Of a stretch of DNA of 31,625 bases, positions 23,799-31,625 are shown in pieces. Position 1 is the stretch's first letter. Each line of letters begins with the position of its first letter. The notes beneath the pieces are model-generated. The model searched no databases and was not told the DNA's origin. It saw nothing but the letters and a program-made list of their open reading frames with translations. The stretch covers positions 1 to 31,625 of the forward strand of contig CAZMXI010000038.1 of NCBI GenBank assembly GCA_964570205.1, written 5' to 3'. The DNA is from CAZMXI01 sp964570205. GTDB taxonomy: Bacteria; Planctomycetota; Phycisphaerae; Tepidisphaerales; Tepidisphaeraceae. Position numbers and translations under genes: made by a program.

Positions 23799-24299
23799 AT
23801 GAGCTACACCCATATTTCCGTAAGTCAGCTTCATGACCTTCGTAACCAAGGGCAGGCCATCGACTTAATCGATGTGCGACAGCCTTCGGAGTTCGAGCAG
23901 GTGCATGCCGAGGGTGCCCGCCTGATCCCGCTGAATCAGCTTTCCCGGGAAGCCGTCAAGGCCGTCAGGACCACGCCGGATTCCGAGCCGGTGTATGTCA
24001 TCTGCCACTCTGGCGGGCGGTCCCGCACGGCGAGCGAAAAGCTGGCGGCTGCGGGCGTTAAGGCGGTTAACGTCGAGGGTGGCACCAGCGCGTGGCAGAA
24101 GGCCGGCCTGCCGGTTGTGCGCGGCAAGGTTGGCGTGATGCAGCGAATCGCCCGTCCGGTGGGCATGGCCGCCGTGGTCGCGGGGCTGATCCTGGCGTGG
24201 CTGGTGCACCCGCTGTTTGCGCTGGGCTCGGCAGGGGTATGGGTGGCCATGCTCGCGACGGGCAAGTGCCCGCTTGGCCAGTGCATGCTGTCTCGATAA
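23799..24299 (+). CDS. YgaP-like membrane rhodanese (sulfurtransferase)
   Basis: 166 residues from ATG 23799, chosen for AGGA 6 nt upstream rather than an in-frame ATG at 23763, which would lie before the transcription start. A rhodanese domain fills 1-108: IDLIDVRQPSEFEQVHAEGA, and the active loop CHSGGRSRT with catalytic Cys69. The C-terminus (RIARPVGMAAVVAGLILAWL, HPLFALGSAGVWVAMLA) is a two-helix membrane hairpin of the DUF2892 type, then two more cysteines (157, 162: KCPLGQCMLSR). This is the YgaP architecture, a membrane sulfurtransferase handling sulfane sulfur. The CoA-disulfide reductase-rhodanese gene follows 32 bp downstream in the same operon. Confidence 0.92.
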   Translation: MSYTHISVSQLHDLRNQGQAIDLIDVRQPSEFEQVHAEGARLIPLNQLSREAVKAVRTTPDSEPVYVICHSGGRSRTASEKLAAAGVKAVNVEGGTSAWQKAGLPVVRGKVGVMQRIARPVGMAAVVAGLILAWLVHPLFALGSAGVWVAMLATGKCPLGQCMLSR

Positions 24300-24331
24300 C
24301 CTCTAGCCATTTGCAGCCACAAGGAGCGAGC

Positions 24332-25969
24332 ATGCCTCTGCGAATCGTAATCGTGGGCGGCGTGGCCGGCGGCATGAGCGCGGCCACTCGGGCTCGGCGA
24401 ATGAACGAGCACGCATCCATCACCGTCCTTGAGAAGGGCAACTATATCTCGTTCGCCAACTGCGGGTTGCCGTACTACCTGGCCGGCCGGATCCAGTCGC
24501 AGGACAAGCTGCTGCTGACCAACCCCCAGTTGGTCAGGAAACGGTTCAACATCGACGTGCGAATTCGCCACGAGGCAATCCGGGTCGACCGGCAGGCGAA
24601 GGTCGTCGGTGGCGTCGATCACGCGACGGGCAAGGCGTTTGAGCTGCCGTATGACAAACTGATCCTGGCGCCCGGGGCGGATGCCATTGTGCCGCCCATC
24701 GACCATGTCAAGGCGCCGAACGTGTTCGTCCTGCGGTCGATGGAGGATACATTCGCGATCGAACAGTGGATGAAGACACGCAAGCCCGCGAAGGCCGTGA
24801 TTGTGGGCGCTGGTTTCATCGGCCTGGAAATGGCCGAGGCGTTGCGCGAAAAGGGAATTGCCGTAACGCTCGTGGAAAAAGCGCCTCACGTGCTGCCGCC
24901 GCTGGATCCACAACTTGTGCCATGGGTGGAGCAGGAACTGGCCAAGCACGAGGTGCGCGTCATTGCCGGAACCGGACTGAGCGACCTGGTGGGCAGCGGC
25001 GACCTCGCCACCGCCGTTGAGCTGGAGGATGGCCGCCAGATTGAGGCGGACATGGTGCTGCTGTCGATCGGCGTCCGCCCGAACACCAGGCTGGCGAAAG
25101 AGGCCGGATTGGCCATCGGCCCCAGCGGCGCGATCGCCGTCGATGCCTTCATGCGCACCAGCGACCATGACATCTATGCGGTTGGCGATGTGGCGGAGGT
25201 GGTTCACGCCGTCACCGGCAAGCCAGCGCGGATTCCGCTCGCCGGGCCGGCCAATCGGCACGGCCGCACCGCCGGCGAGCATGCCGCCACCGGCGAAGCC
25301 CGCCCCGCCGGCAGGGTCCTTGGCACGGCGATCGTGGGCGTGTTCGACATCGCCGCCGGCGTGACCGGCCTGGGCGAAAAAGCCGCCCGCGATGCCGGCT
25401 TCGACATCGACACTGCCTATGTCCATCCCGCGCACCACGCCGGCTATTATCCCGGCGCCCAGCAGATGCACCTGAAGCTGATCTATGACCGCCCCACCGG
25501 GCGGATTCTGGGCGCCCAGGCCGTCGGCGGCGAGGGCATCGACAAGCGCCTGGATGTGATCGCGACCGCCATCCATTTCGGCGGCACGATCGACGACCTG
25601 ACCGACCTGGACCTGGCTTATGCGCCGCAGTTTGGGTCGGCCAAGGACCCGATCCATATGGCCGCCTTCGTGGCGCAAAACCAACAGCGCGGCCTCACGC
25701 CGGCGGTCGATCCTGGCATCTCCGGCGAGATGCTCCTGGATGTGCGCACGCCCGAGGAGTTCGCCAAGGGCACCCTGCCCGGCGCTGTGAATATCCCCGT
25801 GGATGAACTGCGCGGCCGGCTTGCCGAACTGGACAAGGGCCGCCCCATGGCCGTCTTCTGCCAGGTAGGCCAGCGCGGCCACCTCGCCACCCGCATCCTG
25901 CGGCAGAACGGATTCGAGAAGGTGCGAAACATCAAAGGCGGCTATCTGCTTGCCAGCAATCTGCTGTAG
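24332..25969 (+). CDS. CoA-disulfide/persulfide reductase with C-terminal rhodanese domain
   Basis: 545 residues from ATG 24332 with AAGGAG 5 nt upstream. An FAD-binding Rossmann fold opens the protein (RIVIVGGVAGGMSAATRARR). FANCGLPYYLAG holds the single redox cysteine (Cys44) typical of CoA-disulfide and NADH persulfide reductases. VIVGAGFIGLEMAEAL binds NAD(P)H, DIYAVGDVAEV contacts FAD, and AYAPQFGSAKDPIHMAA is in the dimerisation domain. From about 455 a rhodanese domain follows (MLLDVRTPEEFAKGTLPGAV; active Cys510 in FCQVGQRGH). Fused proteins of this kind reduce CoA or glutathione persulfides and polysulfides. With the YgaP-like protein upstream this is a compact sulfane-sulfur detoxification or redox unit in the cytoplasm. 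No anomaly seen. Confidence 0.95.
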   Translation: MPLRIVIVGGVAGGMSAATRARRMNEHASITVLEKGNYISFANCGLPYYLAGRIQSQDKLLLTNPQLVRKRFNIDVRIRHEAIRVDRQAKVVGGVDHATGKAFELPYDKLILAPGADAIVPPIDHVKAPNVFVLRSMEDTFAIEQWMKTRKPAKAVIVGAGFIGLEMAEALREKGIAVTLVEKAPHVLPPLDPQLVPWVEQELAKHEVRVIAGTGLSDLVGSGDLATAVELEDGRQIEADMVLLSIGVRPNTRLAKEAGLAIGPSGAIAVDAFMRTSDHDIYAVGDVAEVVHAVTGKPARIPLAGPANRHGRTAGEHAATGEARPAGRVLGTAIVGVFDIAAGVTGLGEKAARDAGFDIDTAYVHPAHHAGYYPGAQQMHLKLIYDRPTGRILGAQAVGGEGIDKRLDVIATAIHFGGTIDDLTDLDLAYAPQFGSAKDPIHMAAFVAQNQQRGLTPAVDPGISGEMLLDVRTPEEFAKGTLPGAVNIPVDELRGRLAELDKGRPMAVFCQVGQRGHLATRILRQNGFEKVRNIKGGYLLASNLL

Positions 25970-26132
25970 GGTCCTCTCGGCGGGCGCCAAGCCACGCGAC
26001 CCGCGCAAGCGTCTTCATCGCCCGCCGTGCGGACCATGCAAACCAGGTGCAGTGCGATAGCGCTCCAGGGAGAGGGGAGACGCCGGGTATCATTCCGTTG
26101 CAGGCTGTTTCCTGGCCCAATATGATGCATTG

Positions 26133-26768
26133 ATGCTCGACGGGTCTTTATATCACCGGATCAACGAGCGTTACGGCTTCGCGATCCCCTCAGAATATCG
26201 GCAGATGTACGAGAGAGGGTGGTTCGACTTTGATCCGGCAAGACGTGGGCTGCCCCAGCCCTACCTCTGGTTGAATGATATGGAATGGATGCCGCCTCGG
26301 GATATACTCGCTCACGAGTTCCCCAGTTACTGCAAGCCCGGCTTCGTCCCGTTCGCCTTCACAGGGGGAGGCAACCACTGGTGCTGGTATCCTCAGCATA
26401 CGATGAACGGCATAACACCAGTCGTCCTTTGTCCTCACGACTGCTACACCGGCGAGTTCTATGCCCCGCATTTCCTCGGCTCTCTCTACCGTCAGATACT
26501 CGACTTCGCCTGCGATCTGATCAACCCGGATCAAGAAGAAGAGGCGAGGACAAATCTCAAACAATGGCTAGACGACCTCGGACCATTCTTTCCGGTCGAG
26601 TGGCGAGAAACCATCGCTTCCCTGCATGCCACGCCGTTGAGAAGCTGGCAGGTCCGCAGTATTTCGGGGCATGCTTTCTTGCTTCCTGACGAGTATCAGT
26701 CCATTGTCCAACGTGATCTGGCCTTTGCGAGACTGGACGAGACATTCCTGTGGATGGAAGCCGTGTAG
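26133..26768 (+). CDS. SMI1/KNR4 (SUKH) family protein
   Basis: 211 residues. ATG 26133 is used; an in-frame TTG directly precedes it and there is no Shine-Dalgarno. The N-terminus LYHRINERYGFAIPSEYRQM then YERGWFDFD is the SUKH opening (short helix, conserved Pro-x-x-Y/F, acidic patch). LWLNDMEWMPPRDI and GFVPFAFTGGGNHWCWYPQ with a later DCYTGEFYAPHFLGSLYRQI match the fold's central sheet. Many SUKH proteins are immunity proteins for contact-dependent or polymorphic toxins, others are housekeeping. No toxin gene or secretion gene is adjacent, so its role is open. It borders a stretch of repeats and gene debris. Confidence 0.75.
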   Translation: MLDGSLYHRINERYGFAIPSEYRQMYERGWFDFDPARRGLPQPYLWLNDMEWMPPRDILAHEFPSYCKPGFVPFAFTGGGNHWCWYPQHTMNGITPVVLCPHDCYTGEFYAPHFLGSLYRQILDFACDLINPDQEEEARTNLKQWLDDLGPFFPVEWRETIASLHATPLRSWQVRSISGHAFLLPDEYQSIVQRDLAFARLDETFLWMEAV

Positions 26769-26911
26769 GACCATGAGATGCCGTGCGGCCGGGAGCCATT
26801 CATTGCGACCTCTTGCGCCCGCCGATAGACTGTCGGCATGCAGGAGATCACCTCGTGAGAGACTCCCCCTTTGTGCACCGCGCACGTGGCCTGATGCTGC
26901 TCGGCCTCGGT

Positions 26912-26984
26912 GCGCGGAAACGGGGACAGCGCGGAAACGGGGACACCCACTATTCGGCGCGGAAACGGGGACACCCACTATTCG
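26912..26984 (+). repeat. Tandem 28-bp repeat, 2.6 copies
   Basis: Two perfect 28-bp copies (26929-26956, 26957-26984) follow a 17-bp partial copy (26912-26928). The shared core is GCGGAAACGGGGACA followed, in the full copies, by CCCACTATTCG. Such GGAAACGGGGACA-type sequences are commonly seen as dispersed repeats near transposase genes; I infer a REP-like or IS-related element here. There are no spacers, so it is not CRISPR. Confidence 0.85.
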
Positions 26985-27164
26985 TGCATGTTCCTGTGCA
27001 ACATGGCCTTATGAACGCAGCTATGTAGAACGGGCGGACGCAGGGAGCCGCGCGGCACTCCTGCACCAAGACTTGTGTGGCTCTTGCCCCGCCCAATCGC
27101 TTTCCACCGCTTTGAAAGGCTATTTATTTGCGGCCGAGGCTTTTAAGCGATAAGCTCCTATTGT

Positions 27165-27203
27165 TTAAAAGCGATGGTCGCTTTTAACGCCGGCGTTAAG
27201 AGC
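27165..27203. repeat. Overlapping inverted repeats upstream of the Fic remnant
   Basis: TTAAAAGCGA (27165-27174) pairs perfectly with TCGCTTTTAA (27178-27187), loop TGG. The second arm also lies inside GCTTTTAACGCC (27180-27191), which pairs with GGCGTTAAGAGC (27192-27203) with one G-T pair. A further CTTTTAA near 27140 can pair with TTAAAAG. The hairpins exclude one another. They sit 10-48 bp before the ATG of the Fic remnant, so they may be its operator or leader. Confidence 0.7.
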
Positions 27204-27212
27204 ATACAAGCT

Positions 27213-27344
27213 ATGAAACCAGAAGACTTTAAGTCGCCAGAGGCCGGCCGCTGCGTTCGCACGCCCGGCCGCTTCTGGGCTTTCGTGCCGGCTCCGCTGC
27301 CCCCCAAGCTCGCGTTTGACAGCAGCCTCGTCATGGCGCTCTAA
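27213..27344 (+). pseudogene. Truncated Fic-family gene (N-terminal fragment)
   Basis: 43 residues starting MKPEDFKSPEAGRCVRTPGR and containing FWAFVPAPLPPKLAFDSSLV before an abrupt TAA. The FVPxPLPPK segment is the hallmark of the Fic N-terminal domain; full proteins of this type have about 370 residues and continue with a helical region and the HPFxDGNGR motif, both absent here. The gene keeps its start and upstream inverted repeats but is cut within 20 bp of the neighbouring DUF255 gene's stop, suggesting a deletion with its junction near 27341. Fic enzymes transfer AMP to target proteins and often act in toxin-antitoxin modules; this remnant cannot. Confidence 0.75.
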
Positions 27345-27363
27345 CCAGGCCCTTCCGCCCGGT

Positions 27364-29685
<2,322 letters not shown>

Positions 29686-29838
29686 GGAATCGCTCCTTTT
29701 TCTGAATCGCGCCATCGTAACCCCTTCGACAGGGCCGGGCAGCGGCCAATTGTATTCCCCCCGCCGGCGGCCGCCCGAACCCATGTAAACGCCGGAACCC
29801 GCCCGCGGTACGATCAGAAGACCCATACCGGCAGGAGA

Positions 29839-30525
29839 ATGAACGTGGCGAATCGACTTGCTTGCGTGCTTCTGATGATCATCCTGGCCCTTCCGTGCCT
29901 GAGCCTCGCCCAGACCCGATCCGATGATGGCTGGCTGCCCCTGTTCGATGGCAAAACCCTCGCCGGCTGGACCACCATGGACAAAAAGCCCGTCACCAAA
30001 GGCTGGGTCGCCGAGGATGGCATCCTCCACCGCGCTGACAAGGCCTACGACATCTTCACCGACAAGGAATACGCCAACTTCATCCTCGAATTCGACTGGA
30101 GAATTGCCCCCAACGGCAACAGCGGCGTCAAGTACCGCATGTCTTCCTACAGCGGCCAATACCTCGGCCCGGAATACCAGGTCTTCGACGATGGCCCCCT
30201 CGCGCAGGCCGCTAAAAAGAACGGCAAATTCCTCGCGGCATCGCTCTATGAGCTGGTAGCGCCAAACCAGAAGAAGCAGCTCAAGGCCGTCGGCCAGTGG
30301 AACACCGCCCGCATCGTCGCCGATGGATCGAAGATCGAGCACTGGCTCAACGGCGAAAAGGTCGTCGAGATCGACACCGCCAGCGAGGCCTTCAAAACCG
30401 CCCTCGCCGCCAGCAAGTTCAAGGCCCACAAGGACTTCGCCCAGGGTCCCTCAGGCCGCATCATGCTCCAGGAACACGGCTCGGAGGCGTGGTATCGCAA
30501 CATCCGCATCAAGCAGTTGCCATAA
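29839..30525 (+). CDS. Secreted DUF1080 (3-keto-disaccharide hydrolase-like) protein
   Basis: 228 residues. Signal peptide about 1-25 (RLACVLLMIILALPCLSLAQ). The single DUF1080 domain shows GWLPLFDGKTLAGWT, WVAEDGILHRADKAYDIFT, NFILEFDWRIAPNGNSGVKY, GPEYQVFDDG, GQWNTARIVADG, IEHWLNGEKVVE and the end RIMLQEHGSEAWYRNIRIKQ, all typical. This concanavalin-like fold is expanded in planctomycetes; some members hydrolyse 3-keto-glycosides. GGAG is only 1 nt from the ATG at 29839 but 7 nt from an in-frame GTG at 29845, so the true start may be the GTG. It is followed by the SIS gene 71 bp on, same strand. Confidence 0.95.
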   Translation: MNVANRLACVLLMIILALPCLSLAQTRSDDGWLPLFDGKTLAGWTTMDKKPVTKGWVAEDGILHRADKAYDIFTDKEYANFILEFDWRIAPNGNSGVKYRMSSYSGQYLGPEYQVFDDGPLAQAAKKNGKFLAASLYELVAPNQKKQLKAVGQWNTARIVADGSKIEHWLNGEKVVEIDTASEAFKTALAASKFKAHKDFAQGPSGRIMLQEHGSEAWYRNIRIKQLP

Positions 30526-30596
30526 GCATGCGTCGTCGCGGCGGCGCTTCCAACAAGCCGGTCGCCCGCTTAGGATACCCCGCGGAGGCAACACCT

Positions 30597-31187
30597 ATGG
30601 CCGGCGCTATTTGCGGCACTGCGAAGACCTATTTCTCTCACCTGGGCGATCTGCTCAAACGCATCGATCCCGAGCCCATCGAGGCCTTCGCTGACCTCGC
30701 CTACCGCGCCTGGGCCGACCGGCGCCAGGTCTTCATCTTCGGCAACGGCGGCAGCGCTGCCACCGCCAGCCACTTCGTCTGCGACCTGGTGAAAACCGCG
30801 GCCGTCGACGGCCGGCCGAGATTGGCCGCCATCGCCCTCAACGACAACGCCGGCACCCTCACCGCCCTGGGCAACGATATCACCTATGACGAGACCTTCC
30901 GCTATCCCCTGGAAACCTATGCCCGCCCCGGCGACATCGCCGTCGCCATCTCCTGCTCGGGCAACTCGCCCAACGTCCTCTGCGCCTGCAAGTGGGCCAA
31001 GGAAAACCGCCTGACCGTCGTCGGCCTCACCGGCTTCGAAGGCGGCAAGCTCAAGGGCCTCGTCGATCTTCACATCAACGTCCCCTCCGACAACTTCGGC
31101 CTGGTCGAAGATATCCACCTCTCCGTCGGCCACGTCGCCGCCCAGATCCTCAAATCCCGCATCCTCGCCCTGGCCGCCACACCCTGA
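30597..31187 (+). CDS. SIS-domain sugar-phosphate isomerase, GmhA-like
   Basis: 196 residues from ATG 30597; GGAGG lies 8 nt upstream. It is a single SIS domain of the D-sedoheptulose-7-phosphate isomerase family (usual length 190-200): VFIFGNGGSAATASHFVCDL, LNDNAGTLTALGNDITYDET, DIAVAISCSGNSPNVLCACK, VVGLTGFEGGKL and NFGLVEDIHLSVGHVAAQIL. These bind the sugar phosphate; the Ser/Thr-rich loops and the late His match GmhA, which starts ADP-heptose synthesis for surface glycans. The usual acidic residue after the GNGGSA helix is here in CDLVK, so substrate could differ. No other heptose gene is in the window. Confidence 0.88.
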   Translation: MAGAICGTAKTYFSHLGDLLKRIDPEPIEAFADLAYRAWADRRQVFIFGNGGSAATASHFVCDLVKTAAVDGRPRLAAIALNDNAGTLTALGNDITYDETFRYPLETYARPGDIAVAISCSGNSPNVLCACKWAKENRLTVVGLTGFEGGKLKGLVDLHINVPSDNFGLVEDIHLSVGHVAAQILKSRILALAATP

Positions 31188-31573
31188 GAACGTCACCGCA
31201 ACGCGTTGCATTCTCTGCGGCAATTTGGGTCATCTGCGCACTCTGGTGAGAGGTCTGCCCTTCAAAAAAAGTGCGTCGAATCTCGCTGGCAGTCGCCGAA
31301 GCGACCGAAGAAGTCCGCTTATCTCTATAAATACACGAGTCTTGCTGACCAACGAAGGTCAGTTGCAGTGATTTCAATTCCGCCGTTTCTTTTGTTGTAT
31401 TGCCACAATGCGGGGGATATCAAGGGCATACTCATTTTGGTAAGCTAGACAACACTGGCGAGCAGCCATGTTGGGTGTGGTGTCTCGAGCTCGTGAAGCT
31501 GTGGGTTCTTGTTAAATTCTGGCGGGGTAAGGCTTTCGAAGTGTTCGAGAGCTGCTCTTCGCCCCAAAGCACT
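31188..31573. other. Gene-free tail of the window
   Basis: 386 bp with no credible gene on either strand. GC content is visibly lower than in the preceding genes. A GACC/GGTC inverted repeat lies near 31348-31361. No tRNA, terminator with a T-run or riboswitch was recognised. Confidence 0.5.
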
Positions 31574-31625
31574 AGGCTCTGTCTCAAAACAGTAGTCTGA
31601 AGTATCGCTGGATCATGGCCAGTTG
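31574..31625 (+). mobile_element. Possible left end of an insertion sequence
   Basis: AGGCTCTGTCTCAAAACAG (from 31574) resembles terminal inverted repeats of some IS5/IS1182-type elements, and an ATG at 31615 could open a transposase. The other end lies outside the window, so this is tentative. Confidence 0.25.

Larger units (their letters stand above)
26769..27212. other. Gene-free stretch with repeats between SUKH gene and Fic remnant
   Basis: 444 bp. It contains the 28-bp tandem repeats (26912-26984) and the nested inverted repeats (27165-27203). Frames crossing it have no family resemblance. Positions 27115-27235 are clearly AT-richer than their surroundings. Confidence 0.6.

Noticed and set aside
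23936..26008. 690-codon minus-strand frame
   Set aside because: Antisense to the rhodanese and CoA-disulfide reductase genes, whose motifs are unmistakable; no motif in this frame.
25978..26027. CGGCGGGCG/CGCCCGCCG inverted repeat after the CoA-disulfide reductase gene as a terminator
   Set aside because: The loop is 32 nt and no T-run follows on either side; it may be chance in GC-rich sequence.
26912..26984. CRISPR array
   Set aside because: The 28-bp units are directly adjacent with no spacers, only 2.6 copies, and no cas genes.
27165..27203. Integron attC site
   Set aside because: Inverted repeats are present but the conserved core sites and a neighbouring integrase or cassette array are not.

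Overview
The window most likely comes from a GC-rich member of the Planctomycetota. The signs are a secreted PKD protein that opens with the planctomycete LEPR-x-LL motif, a DUF1080 protein, a von Willebrand factor A protein with a VPLPA/PEP-CTERM-type tail, secreted beta-helix carbohydrate-active proteins, a GTP-type PEPCK, and many genes without a clear Shine-Dalgarno. Eleven Ns at 22674-22684 show that this is a scaffolded assembly, probably a metagenome-assembled genome; order across that gap is uncertain.

Region by region. 1-3.1 kb (minus): a GH29 alpha-L-fucosidase, translationally coupled to a beta-helix (GH141-like) protein that runs off the left edge. 3.1-6.7 kb (minus): GTP PEPCK, an Rrf2 regulator with three cluster-type cysteines, and an AAA ATPase with an MIT-like N-terminus that closely resembles eukaryotic Vps4. 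6.9-9.4 kb: a membrane protein, a UPF0316 (DUF2179) protein and the PKD/LEPR protein. 9.5-12.9 kb: a TrpB2-type synthase (minus) and a second beta-helix protein (plus). 12.9-15.1 kb: a VWA protein lying between two copies of a 63-bp direct repeat, then a small membrane protein. 15.4-19.0 kb: CCA-adding enzyme, a convergent HD-GYP/FliN-like pair, and a membrane protein.

19.1-22.7 kb is a division/cell-wall (dcw) cluster: mraZ, a structured RNA region, rsmH, a LysM protein, an FtsL-like protein and a strong terminator. The mraZ-rsmH interval carries four consecutive hairpins, each with an ACGGA(T/G) hexaloop. That is the ANGGAN hexaloop architecture bound by CsrA/RsmA, so I propose a CsrB/RsmZ-type sponge RNA. 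This is the most novel candidate in the window.

22.7-26.0 kb: a gap-truncated gene end, an aldo/keto-reductase-like protein, and an operator-controlled persulfide pair (YgaP-like membrane rhodanese and a CoA-disulfide reductase/rhodanese fusion). 26.1-27.35 kb looks like accessory debris: an orphan SUKH protein, 28-bp tandem repeats, nested inverted repeats and a 43-residue remnant of a Fic protein. 27.4-31.2 kb: a DUF255/YyaL protein fused to a DsbD-alpha-like domain, a DUF1080 protein and a SIS-family sugar-phosphate isomerase. The last ~430 bp hold no gene and may end in the start of an insertion sequence.
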